Source: Dehalococcoidia bacterium UBA6495 (GTDB lineage: Bacteria; Chloroflexota; Dehalococcoidia; Lucifugimonadales; UBA826). Taken from it: a DNA stretch of 13,470 bases. How positions within the stretch are numbered: position 1 is the first letter of the stretch; every line of letters begins with the position of its first letter. Of the stretch, positions 1-6,570 are shown one piece after another. The notes below the pieces were generated by a model. It saw only the letters and a program-made list of their open reading frames with translations, had not been told where the DNA came from and ran no database searches. The stretch covers positions 45,695 through 59,164 of the forward strand of contig DJMH01000011.1 in the NCBI GenBank assembly GCA_002435305.1, written 5' to 3'. A program made the translations under genes and the position numbers.

Positions 1-42
1 GGGGCCGTATTTGACATAAGCGGAGGCCGCGCCACTTACTGA
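1..42 (+). CDS. Possible C-terminal end of an unidentified gene (partial)
   Basis: The first reading frame is open from base 1 and gives 13 residues ending ISGGRATY before a TGA stop at 40-42. The ending looks like a plausible protein C-terminus, and the position (converging on the MOSC gene, whose stop is at 96-98) fits a gene running in from the left. Thirteen codons are too few to name a family, and an open stretch of this length can occur by chance. The 53 bases between this stop and the MOSC stop show no clear hairpin. Confidence 0.25.
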   Translation, partial: GAVFDISGGRATY

Positions 43-95
43 CCTTGATTTGGATAAAAAAGGCTTTGGAAATATTGGAATTAGAGAAGTTACCC

Positions 96-539
96 TTATA
101 TCTGAAGGATGTTTACCCCAACCTCAGAACCAATTGAGACAACCCCGCCTTTCTCTACAAATGCCAAGACGCCCCTCTTTCCATCAATTTCTTCCTTCAA
201 CCCAGGTCGTATTTCATCCATACGAGCACAAGGTTCGCAATCCCCGGTGATTTCCAATACCACGTCGGCACCTAAAGACACCCTATCCCCAGCGGAGATA
301 GTCGATAAATCTAATCCTTCCAATGTTACGTTTTCACGTACTTGACCAGGCTCAAGACCAAAATGGTTTAAGGTCTCTACATCCATGATCAGTACCTGTC
401 TCTTTGCCCGCAGCCCATCGGAACGCAAATGTCTATCACCTTGCATACCTTGCCCAGTAATAAAATTAGCCTGGGCAACCTCTTTCATAGGCTCACGGCT
501 CCCCAAACATAATCGTAATGAAACTATTGAAACGGCCAT
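96..539 (-). CDS. MOSC-domain protein, small stand-alone type
   Basis: MOSC domains are the sulfur-carrier C-terminal domains of molybdenum cofactor sulfurases; small stand-alone members (YiiM/YuaD type) bind molybdenum cofactor and take part in reducing hydroxylated substrates or in cofactor sulfuration. The protein is 147 residues from the chosen start and is almost entirely one domain. Visible hallmarks are GMQGDRH (31-37), the RQVLIMD strand (47-53), the REN/GLDLS segment (68-80), and the conserved cysteine region CEPCARMD (101-108), followed by the GKRGVLAFV strand (120-128). I chose the ATG at 539 because GGAGG lies 9 bases upstream and the domain normally begins within a few residues of the start. 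An ATG at 563 would add eight residues (MPQWRLLV). It is transcribed away from the NHL gene and has no obvious partner here. The exact substrate is unknown. Confidence 0.82.
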   Translation of the reverse strand: MAVSIVSLRLCLGSREPMKEVAQANFITGQGMQGDRHLRSDGLRAKRQVLIMDVETLNHFGLEPGQVRENVTLEGLDLSTISAGDRVSLGADVVLEITGDCEPCARMDEIRPGLKEEIDGKRGVLAFVEKGGVVSIGSEVGVNILQI

Positions 540-610
540 AACCAGTAACCTCCATTGGGGCATTCATGCCTCGGGCTCCATTCTACACCTTTTCATTAAA
601 AGTATCGTTG

Positions 611-616
611 TATAAT
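611..616 (+). promoter_or_regulatory. Candidate -10 box for the NHL propeller gene
   Basis: A perfect TATAAT stands 68 bases before the ATG at 684. The expected -35 region (about 587-594, CCTTTT-like) is a poor match to TTGACA, so this is only a candidate. The 144 bases between 539 and 684 form the divergent spacer between the MOSC and NHL genes and should carry promoters for both. Confidence 0.3.
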
Positions 617-683
617 CCCGTCCACATCCAATAAAACATTTGGAACAATAAGATAAATAAAGCAATCACATAAGGATACTTAT

Positions 684-1634
684 ATGGATTCACAAGCAAC
701 AATTGGTAATGGCGATTTCAAATATAAGGTAGTTGCTAATTGGGAGCAGATGCCATCTGGCTACTCCTGGCCCGAAACCGCCGGTGTAGCTACGGACGAA
801 AATGACAATGTATACGTTTTTAACCGCGGTGAGCATCCTATGATGGTATTTGATAAAGATGGAAAATTCCTAAAATCGTGGGGAGAAGGCGTATTCACAA
901 GACCGCATGGTGTAAGCAGAGGACCAGATAACACCTTGTATTGCACTGATGATGGTGATCACACAGTTAGACAATGCACCCTGGACGGAAAGGTGTTAAT
1001 GACAATCGGAAATCCAGGAAATCCTTCAGGGTTATTCAGTGGAGCACCTTTCAATAGATGTACCCACACCGCATCAGACCCAGAAACGGGCGACATTTTT
1101 GTGACAGATGGCTACGGAAACTCTCGCATACATAAATATTCCCCTGACGGAAATCTCCTGCAATCATGGGGAGGGCCCGGAACTGGCGAAGGTGAATTCA
1201 ACATCATACACAACATTGCAACAGACAAAAATGGTTATATTTACATCTGTGACAGAGAGAATCACCGGGTACAAGTTTTCGATAAGAGCGGAAGTTTTGA
1301 AGCTGCTTGGTCAAATGTTCACAGGCCGTGTGCTATTTACATAGATGAACAACAAAGAATTTACGTTGCCGAGTTGGGCTACGGAAACAATGTAAGTAAA
1401 AATGTGCCAAACATAGGCCCCAGAGTCAGTGTTTTGGAGCAATCTGGAAAGGTATTAGAACGAATTGGACATATGGGATATGGATTTGAAAACGGTCAAT
1501 TCGCTGCTCCACATGGCTTGTGCCTCGATTCCAATTTGAGCATATATGTCGCAGAAGTAGCCAGAACAAATATGAGTCATTACACTACTCCTCCTGATGT
1601 TCTCAGAAGCTTCCAAAAACTAGTCAAAGCCTAG
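684..1634 (+). CDS. NHL six-bladed beta-propeller protein, peptidyl-alpha-hydroxyglycine amidating lyase-like
   Basis: The 316 residues are built from repeated NHL/propeller blades: each has a pattern like VATDENDNVYVFNRG (35-49), followed by a V-FDKDGKFLKSWG strand. Blades are visible at about 30-70, 72-110, 125-165, 172-212, 214-262 and 272-293. The sequence closely resembles the family of peptidyl-alpha-hydroxyglycine alpha-amidating lyases, which in animals cleave alpha-hydroxyglycine peptides into an amide and glyoxylate. RPHGV (His75), IIHNIA (His176) and APHGL (His277) sit where the lyase has its zinc histidines, and DGYGNSRIH (142-150) and DRENHRVQVF (190-199) match the typical blade edges. 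There is no signal peptide or membrane span, so it is probably cytoplasmic. Bacterial members are numerous and their substrate is mostly unknown, so lyase activity is not assured. AAGGA is placed 7 bases before the start. The next gene, DUF3500, follows after 82 bases on the same strand. Confidence 0.8.
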   Translation: MDSQATIGNGDFKYKVVANWEQMPSGYSWPETAGVATDENDNVYVFNRGEHPMMVFDKDGKFLKSWGEGVFTRPHGVSRGPDNTLYCTDDGDHTVRQCTLDGKVLMTIGNPGNPSGLFSGAPFNRCTHTASDPETGDIFVTDGYGNSRIHKYSPDGNLLQSWGGPGTGEGEFNIIHNIATDKNGYIYICDRENHRVQVFDKSGSFEAAWSNVHRPCAIYIDEQQRIYVAELGYGNNVSKNVPNIGPRVSVLEQSGKVLERIGHMGYGFENGQFAAPHGLCLDSNLSIYVAEVARTNMSHYTTPPDVLRSFQKLVKA

Positions 1635-1646
1635 TAACTGCACATA

Positions 1647-1662
1647 GTAGATGCTAATCTAC
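1647..1662 (+). repeat. Short hairpin between the NHL and DUF3500 genes
   Basis: GTAGAT-gcta-ATCTAC is a perfect 6-bp stem with a 4-base loop, 13 bases after the NHL stop codon. It is not followed by a T-run, so it is unlikely to be an efficient terminator; it may be an mRNA-stabilising or attenuating hairpin between two cotranscribed genes. Confidence 0.35.
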
Positions 1663-1716
1663 CTCGAACGACAAACCCGAAAAAAATATTAACCAATCGA
1701 ACGAAGGAGGCTGAAA

Positions 1717-2703
1717 ATGGCAGCAACTAAAGCACACAGCAAATTGGTCCAACAAATGACCGAAGCTGGGTCCAAATTTTTAGAAAGTCTTTCATCTGAC
1801 CAAAAAACCAAAGCTTGTTTCGAATATTTGGATGGGGAGAGAATATTTTGGTATTACCCGCCTATGAACCGCCACGGCTTGGCCTTGAGGGACATGGAAC
1901 CCAATCAGAGGGATTTAGCTTTTAAGTTGATGTCGACTGGTCTGACAGACAGATCATACGAGCAAGCTAGGCAAATAATTGCTCTTGAAGACGTATTGGG
2001 ACCCCTTGAGAAAGAGAGAGGTGTGAAATCATTCAAGAGAGATCCAGAATTATATTACTTCACTATATTTGGAACACCTGGTGGAGATGATCCTTGGGCC
2101 TGGCGGGCAGAAGGACACCACGTTTCGCTACATTTCAGTGTTTGGAAAGGTGAAATCATAGCTATGACACCTTTTTTCTTTGGCGCTAACCCTGCCGAAG
2201 TCAGAAAAGGGCCCAAAAATGGTCTGCGGATTCTGAGCCATCGGGAAGATATTGCGATCGACTTAATGAGCAACTTTGATGAAGGCCAGAAGAAGAAAGC
2301 GATAATTTATGGGTCCGCACCAAACGACATAATTACATATAACAGCTCCAAAGTTTCCTTGCCTGTTGAGGAAGGTCTATCAATCTCAAAAATGACAGGA
2401 ACTCAACGAGCAATTATCGAAACTCTAATATCGGAGTACATAAATCAGGTACCCGAAGAATTAGCACAGAAAAAATTTGACGAACTTGAAAAATATGGAT
2501 TAGAAAATGTGCATTTTGCCTGGGGTGGGGCTACTGATGCTAGCGGTGAACATTACTATAGAATCCACGGAGGAAATTTCGTGGTGGAATTCGACAATAG
2601 ACAAAACGGTGCGAACCACATACATTCCGTATGGCGAGATGTAGACAACGATTTCGCTGAAGATGTGATGAGGCAACATCTACTGGCCTACCACGTACTC
2701 TAG
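1717..2703 (+). CDS. DUF3500 family protein
   Basis: This 328-residue protein covers the full usual length of the DUF3500 family, whose biochemical function is not established. Family blocks in order: RDPELYYFTIFGTPGGDDPWAWRAEGHHVSL spans 108-138 (key residues Arg108, Phe118-Gly119, Trp127, Trp129, Glu132, His134-His135); TPFFFGANPAEVRKGP (151-166); the AIIYGSAPNDI segment (195-205); and a C-terminal block with HYYRIHG (279-285), EFDNRQNGANHIHSVWRD (291-308) and DVMRQHLLAYH (316-326). The many conserved His, Asp and Asn residues suggest a metal or ligand site, but that is inference. There is no signal peptide in this copy, although many relatives have one. GGAGG lies 7 bases upstream of the ATG, a near-ideal ribosome binding site. 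It probably shares a transcript with the preceding NHL gene and ends at the strong inverted repeat before dnaK. Confidence 0.85.
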   Translation: MAATKAHSKLVQQMTEAGSKFLESLSSDQKTKACFEYLDGERIFWYYPPMNRHGLALRDMEPNQRDLAFKLMSTGLTDRSYEQARQIIALEDVLGPLEKERGVKSFKRDPELYYFTIFGTPGGDDPWAWRAEGHHVSLHFSVWKGEIIAMTPFFFGANPAEVRKGPKNGLRILSHREDIAIDLMSNFDEGQKKKAIIYGSAPNDIITYNSSKVSLPVEEGLSISKMTGTQRAIIETLISEYINQVPEELAQKKFDELEKYGLENVHFAWGGATDASGEHYYRIHGGNFVVEFDNRQNGANHIHSVWRDVDNDFAEDVMRQHLLAYHVL

Positions 2704-2712
2704 GGTCGTATT

Positions 2713-2745
2713 TAAGAGGGAGTAAAAATGATTTTCTCCCTCTTA
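2713..2745. terminator. Inverted repeat at the convergent DUF3500/dnaK junction
   Basis: TAAGAGGGAG (2713-2722) and CTCCCTCTTA (2736-2745) form a perfect 10-bp stem; four more A-T pairs (2724-2727 with 2732-2735) extend it past one bulged T to a 4-base loop. It lies 10 bases after the DUF3500 stop and 6 bases beyond the dnaK stop, the standard place for a shared bidirectional terminator. There is no long T-tract on either side, so it may act partly as a 3'-end stabilising hairpin. Confidence 0.65.
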
Positions 2746-2750
2746 CCAAA

Positions 2751-4646
2751 TTAAACCTCTCTAAATTCACCTTCTACAGTATTTTCTGGATCATCCGGTG
2801 AAGGGCTCTCTCCCTCTGGCGGTGCTTCGGGCGCCTCACCGGTTTTGCTGTAAACTTCCTGGCCTATCTTCTGAAGAGATTCTTGAAGTTGTTGAAGGGC
2901 CGGTTCAATAGCAGCATTGTCATCTCCCTCCAAGGTAGCCTTCAAATCAGATATTTTTTGCTCCACCTCATCTTTAAGTGAAGCATCAATATGCTCCTCA
3001 TTTTCTTTAACCAGCGTCTCTGCTGCGAATACAGCCGATTGAGCGGTATTTCGAATTTCAACCATTTCACGTTTTTGCCGATCTTCTTCTGCATTTTGTT
3101 CAGCTTCATCAATCATTTGGTCAATTTCATCTTGAGATAACCCTGAACTAGCAGTTATTGTGATTCTTTGTTCTTTACCTGTACCTTTATCAGTGGCTGA
3201 AACATTTAGAATTCCATTGGCATCAATATCAAACGTGACCTCGACCTGAGGAACGCCTCTCTGCGCCGGTAAAATGCCGTCGAGATTAAATCTTCCGATG
3301 GTCTTATTCTCAGTTGCCATTGACCTTTCACCTTGCAATACGTGTACCTCAACAGAAGGCTGGTTATCAGAGGCAGTTGTGAAAATTTCACTTTTTGAAG
3401 TGGGTATAGTTGTATTTCTCTGTATCAACGGTGTAGTTACACCTCCTAAGGTTTCTATACCTAAAGTTAGCGGCGTTACATCTAACAGCAAAATATCTTG
3501 AACATCACCCTGCAGAACACCAGCCTGCACAGCGGCACCAATCGCTACGACTTCGTCCGGATTTACTCCTTGATGAACCTGTTTACCAAAGAAATCTTCT
3601 ACCGCCTTTTGTACAACCGGCATCCGAGTCATACCACCCACAAGGATAATCTCATCAATTTCAGATGAACTAACTTCAGCATCTGTCATAGCCTTCTTAC
3701 AAGGTTCTATTGTTTGTTGCACTAGATCATTCACTAATTGCTCCAATGTTGACCTTTCCATTGTCTCAACTAAATGTTTTGGGCCAGAGGCATCTGCAGT
3801 AATAAACGGTAAATTGATTTCTGTTTGCATCAAGGTAGAGAGTTCAATTTTTGCCCTCTCTGCTGACTCTCTAAGTCTTTGTAGGGCCATCCGATCACTC
3901 TTCAAATCAATCCCTTGGTCTTGTTTGAACTTATCGCAAATCCAATCAATAATAAGCTGATCAAAATCATCCCCTCCCAGATGAGTGTCTCCGTTGGTTG
4001 CTTTAACCTCGAAAACCCCATCCCCCATCTGAAGAACCGTAATATCGAAGGTACCGCCTCCAAGGTCATATACTGCTATCGTCTGGTCGCTTTCATTATC
4101 CAACCCGTATGCAAGTGCTGCTGCTGTCGGTTCATTAATGATTCTCATTACCTCTAGGCCTGCAATTTTTCCTGCATCCCTCGTAGCATTCCTTTGGCTA
4201 TCATCGAAATACGCCGGCACAGTAATTACTGCTTGGGTAATTTCTTCGCCCAATTTGGATTCTGCGTCCTGTTTCAACTTCTGAAGAACCATAGCCGCAA
4301 CTTCTGGCGGGGCGTAGTTCTTATCTCCCATAGAAACGTGAGCATCGCCATTTGTGTGCTCAATCACCGAGTAGGGAATTAATTCCTTATTCCTAGATAC
4401 AGAATCATCCCCATATTTCATTCCCATGAAGCGTTTAACGGAAAACACTGTGTTGTCAGGATTTGTGACCGCTTGCCTCTTAGCTGTTGTTCCAACATAT
4501 CTTTCATTAGATCTAGGATTAATACCTACTACTGACGGGGTTGTCCTATTACCTTCAGCATTTTCGATCACCCGAGGTTCACCACCTTCGATGATTGACA
4601 TACATGAATTGGTAGTACCTAAATCAATACCGAGAATTTTCGGCAT
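2751..4646 (-). CDS. dnaK: Molecular chaperone DnaK (Hsp70)
   Basis: DnaK is the ATP-driven Hsp70 chaperone that binds exposed hydrophobic segments of unfolded proteins in the cytoplasm; DnaJ stimulates its ATPase and GrpE exchanges its nucleotide. The 631-residue protein has normal full length. Nucleotide-binding domain motifs are GIDLGTTNS (6-14), NEPTAAALAYG (171-181), the phosphate loop DLGGGTFD (194-201) and LVGGMTRMP (335-343). The interdomain linker is LLLDVTPLTLG (386-396), followed by the substrate-binding beta domain and a helical lid ending in an acidic, proline-rich tail and FREV. Residues about 78-105 contain the insert typical of Gram-negative-type DnaK. The start is fixed by AGGAGG, 7 bases upstream, and by the one-base overlap of its ATG with the grpE stop (TAATG), which suggests translational coupling. 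No dnaJ follows: the operon ends here at the convergent terminator, so dnaJ must lie elsewhere. Confidence 0.98.
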   Translation of the reverse strand: MPKILGIDLGTTNSCMSIIEGGEPRVIENAEGNRTTPSVVGINPRSNERYVGTTAKRQAVTNPDNTVFSVKRFMGMKYGDDSVSRNKELIPYSVIEHTNGDAHVSMGDKNYAPPEVAAMVLQKLKQDAESKLGEEITQAVITVPAYFDDSQRNATRDAGKIAGLEVMRIINEPTAAALAYGLDNESDQTIAVYDLGGGTFDITVLQMGDGVFEVKATNGDTHLGGDDFDQLIIDWICDKFKQDQGIDLKSDRMALQRLRESAERAKIELSTLMQTEINLPFITADASGPKHLVETMERSTLEQLVNDLVQQTIEPCKKAMTDAEVSSSEIDEIILVGGMTRMPVVQKAVEDFFGKQVHQGVNPDEVVAIGAAVQAGVLQGDVQDILLLDVTPLTLGIETLGGVTTPLIQRNTTIPTSKSEIFTTASDNQPSVEVHVLQGERSMATENKTIGRFNLDGILPAQRGVPQVEVTFDIDANGILNVSATDKGTGKEQRITITASSGLSQDEIDQMIDEAEQNAEEDRQKREMVEIRNTAQSAVFAAETLVKENEEHIDASLKDEVEQKISDLKATLEGDDNAAIEPALQQLQESLQKIGQEVYSKTGEAPEAPPEGESPSPDDPENTVEGEFREV

Positions 4647-5236
4647 TATTTCTCCTCCTGTTTACTTGATTCGTCTTCTTGATTTTCTTGTTCAGTAAAT
4701 TTTGAAACGATTACTCTGGCAGGCCTAATGATCTTTTCATTTAGTCGATATCCCTGTTGAATCACATTGAGTATCAACCCATCTTCAGTTTCAGAATTCT
4801 CTTCAAACAGAAGGGCCTCATGTTCTCGGGGGTCAAAAGATTTGCCTAGAGATTCGATTTGGCTCACACCCTCTAATTCCAGTACCTTTTCCAAATTCCG
4901 CAGTACCAATTCAACTCCCTCTGTCCATTCGGTTTGGGCCTCCTCAGGAACATTTGCAACAGCCCTTTCCAGATCATCAACTATAGAAATGAATCTTGAT
5001 ATCACTCCAACCCGGACTGCTCTTCTGGCTTCTTCTATTTCCTGGCTAGCCCGATTTCTATAGTTAACTAAATCAGCTTGCGCCCGCTGGGCAATAGATT
5101 TGTAATGATCTATTTCTTCGTTTATATCAACTAATGTTTCCGATACATCTTTCGAATCTTCTTCACTTACAAGGTTATTAGACTCTTGGTTATTTGACTC
5201 TGAGCCTAGATCTCCGGATATTTCTTTTTCTTCCAA
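4646..5236 (-). CDS. grpE: Nucleotide exchange factor GrpE
   Basis: GrpE releases ADP from DnaK as a dimer. The 196-residue protein has an acidic, disordered N-terminus (1-38), a long dimerising coiled coil (about 39-85, with AQADLVNYRNRASQE), a helical bundle segment, and the C-terminal beta-wing carrying the signature GKSFDPREHEAL (131-142) and GYRLNEKIIRPARVIVSK (162-179). The tail is again highly charged. The start codon is TTG (5236-5234): GGAG lies 8 bases upstream and no in-frame ATG is available nearby, while an ATG at 5249 is out of frame. A TTG start may keep GrpE expression low relative to DnaK. The gene starts 30 bases after the hspR stop, and its stop overlaps the dnaK ATG by one base. 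Confidence 0.96.
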   Translation of the reverse strand: MEEKEISGDLGSESNNQESNNLVSEEDSKDVSETLVDINEEIDHYKSIAQRAQADLVNYRNRASQEIEEARRAVRVGVISRFISIVDDLERAVANVPEEAQTEWTEGVELVLRNLEKVLELEGVSQIESLGKSFDPREHEALLFEENSETEDGLILNVIQQGYRLNEKIIRPARVIVSKFTEQENQEDESSKQEEK

Positions 5237-5266
5237 ATTTTCTCTCCATTAGATAAAAACATAAAT

Positions 5267-5746
5267 TTAAGAAGGTCTAGTTTTTAATATCTTGAACATT
5301 TCATTCAGACAATTTTCCAAGTATTTTTTCAATTCACCATTTTCAGCCTGACCCAATCCCGATTTCATTTTCAGCATCTGGTTAAACATACCTATTGAAA
5401 GCTCTACACCTGCTAAATTCAAACCTAAGTCACCTACTAAATGTTTGATAAGTCTCAGCCTGACAATATCTTCCTCAGAATATAATCTGAGCATCCCAAC
5501 AGTTCTTGACGGTCTTACCAACCCAGACCTTTCATATTTACGCAAGGTCTGAGGATGCATTTCTAACAACCGTGCCGCGACACTAATAACATAGAGTCCA
5601 TCCGGTGAGGCATAAGCACTTTCAGTACTTCTGGTTCGCGGCCTACCCCGGCCTGACCTGGGAGCACCCTCGTTCACGGAAACTCCCAGCCGAATCACGC
5701 GTTGGCTTGAAATAGGACCTTGTTTCCTAGAGTCTCCATGTGACAT
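5267..5746 (-). CDS. hspR: MerR-family heat-shock repressor, HspR-like, with an AT-hook-like N-terminal extension
   Basis: HspR is a MerR-type repressor of chaperone genes that uses DnaK as co-repressor. From the ATG at 5746 the protein has 159 residues. The winged-helix DNA-binding region begins at about residue 52 with YVISVAARLLEMHPQTLRKY, continues through ERSGLVRPSRTVGMLRLYSE, and ends with the RLRLIKHLVGDLGLNLAGVE segment; these are classic HspR blocks. Ahead of it is a basic segment with GRGRPRTR (about 32-39), an AT-hook-type core not usual in HspR. The C-terminus is a short helical tail. The frame stays open up to 5833, but a start there would put coding sequence over the promoter and operator, so I reject it. 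A GTG at 5677 with GGGAG 5 bases upstream is a serious alternative start (136 residues) and keeps the AT-hook segment. It leads the hspR-grpE-dnaK operon, consistent with autoregulation. Confidence 0.88.
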   Translation of the reverse strand: MSHGDSRKQGPISSQRVIRLGVSVNEGAPRSGRGRPRTRSTESAYASPDGLYVISVAARLLEMHPQTLRKYERSGLVRPSRTVGMLRLYSEEDIVRLRLIKHLVGDLGLNLAGVELSIGMFNQMLKMKSGLGQAENGELKKYLENCLNEMFKILKTRPS

Positions 5747-5804
5747 AAAGTATTTCCATACTCCGATTAGATGTATACTGAAACCTAAGTATTTACTCGA
5801 ATAA

Positions 5805-5833
5805 ATGTTATAAGTTGATCCGTTCCATGTCAA
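5805..5833 (-). promoter_or_regulatory. Promoter of the hspR-grpE-dnaK operon
   Basis: On the minus strand a perfect -35 box TTGACA (5833-5828) is followed after 17 bases by TAACAT (5810-5805), a 4-of-6 match to the -10 consensus. Transcription would start near 5798, leaving a leader of about 50 bases before the ATG at 5746. The palindrome at 5811-5837 covers the -35 box and the whole spacer, an ideal position for a repressor. Confidence 0.65.
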
Positions 5834-5837
5834 CTTA
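5811..5837. promoter_or_regulatory. Predicted HspR operator (HAIR-like palindrome)
   Basis: TAAGTTGA (5811-5818) and TCAACTTA (5830-5837) are perfect 8-base inverted repeats 11 bases apart. The known HspR-associated inverted repeat, CTTGAGT-N7-ACTCAAG, has exactly TTGA-N11-TCAA as its inner skeleton, and this site reproduces both the half-sites and the spacing; outer bases differ (G/C swap next to TTGA). It lies immediately upstream of an hspR-like gene and on top of its promoter. Repressor binding is inferred, not shown. Confidence 0.65.
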
Positions 5838-5843
5838 CATTAT
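5815..5843 (+). promoter_or_regulatory. Candidate divergent promoter toward the HAD gene
   Basis: On the plus strand TTGATC (5815-5820) and CATTAT (5838-5843) are separated by 17 bases, each matching the consensus at 4 of 6 positions. The layout mirrors the hspR promoter about the centre of the palindrome, so the two would share one operator. Part of this symmetry follows automatically from the palindrome, which lowers its weight as independent evidence. Confidence 0.4.
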
Positions 5844-5909
5844 ATCAACCATTAACTACATCCAAACTAGTTGTCCGATGCCAGTAAACACACTAATGAG
5901 AAAACGTCC

Positions 5910-6551
5910 ATGACACCTGATTTAGTTATTTTTGACTGCGATGGTGTACTTGTTGATAGTGAAACCATATCTAACTCAGTGCTTTCAGAGTCATTGGAAA
6001 CCGTGGGACTGAATATCACACCAGAGGAATGTATGGATCTGTTCCTGGGAAAATCCTGGAATTACTGTTTTCATGTGATCAAGAAACGTTTGGGAACAGA
6101 ACCTCCTCATAGCTTATATGAGACCTACATGAAAAAGCTGTTTGTTGAGTTTGAAAAAAACTTGAACCCAATCGAAGATGTACAGTTCGCCTTGGACGAG
6201 ATAACTCACCCAAAATGTGTGGCATCTAGCGGGTCACACCTAAAGATAAATAAAACCTTATCTATCACAGGTTTGCTGGAGAGGTTTGGTGAGCACGTAT
6301 ACAGTACGGATGACGTGAAATTCGGAAAACCAGCCCCAGACCTTTTTCTACACGCAGCAATTGAAATGAATGCTACCCCCTCAAATACTTTGGTAATAGA
6401 AGACTCAACGGCTGGTGTGGAAGCGGCCTATAGAGCTGGAATGACCCCAATAGCATTTTGCTCAAAAAAGACTAACCCGACAATTGAACGATGGGAAACC
6501 ATAGTTTTCCGCAGCATGAGAGAATTGCCTGGTTTGATAAATAGATTGTAG
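5910..6551 (+). CDS. HAD-superfamily phosphatase, beta-phosphoglucomutase-like subfamily
   Basis: This is a haloacid-dehalogenase-fold hydrolase of 213 residues. Motif I is FDCDGVLVDSE (8-18), with the nucleophile Asp9 and the acid/base Asp11; motif II is CVASSGS (103-109); motif III is the lysine of FGKPAPDLF (138-146, Lys140); motif IV is VIEDSTAGVEAA (162-173, Glu164-Asp165). A helical cap lies between about 16 and 90. The family dephosphorylates small sugar phosphates and similar metabolites, or isomerises phosphosugars; the substrate here cannot be read. The ATG at 5910 is chosen because the fold starts right after it. The frame extends to a TTG at 5871 (13 more residues, no visible ribosome binding site). 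It is 19 bases ahead of the DUF6282 gene and is likely cotranscribed with it. Confidence 0.87.
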   Translation: MTPDLVIFDCDGVLVDSETISNSVLSESLETVGLNITPEECMDLFLGKSWNYCFHVIKKRLGTEPPHSLYETYMKKLFVEFEKNLNPIEDVQFALDEITHPKCVASSGSHLKINKTLSITGLLERFGEHVYSTDDVKFGKPAPDLFLHAAIEMNATPSNTLVIEDSTAGVEAAYRAGMTPIAFCSKKTNPTIERWETIVFRSMRELPGLINRL

Positions 6552-6570
6552 TTAGCAATCGGAGAAAGTT

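Noticed and set aside
5747..5833. N-terminal 29 codons extending the hspR frame to an ATG at 5833
   Set aside because: They would overlap the -10 box, the spacer and most of the palindrome, show no HspR-like sequence, and make the operator coding; starts at 5746 or 5677 fit better.
5871..5909. TTG start adding 13 residues to the HAD phosphatase
   Set aside because: No ribosome binding site precedes it, and HAD proteins normally begin a few residues before the DxD motif, as with the ATG at 5910.
5840..6000. Search for a CIRCE element (HrcA operator) near the chaperone operon
   Set aside because: No GCACTC-N9-GAGTGC-like repeat was seen; the HspR-type palindrome explains control instead.
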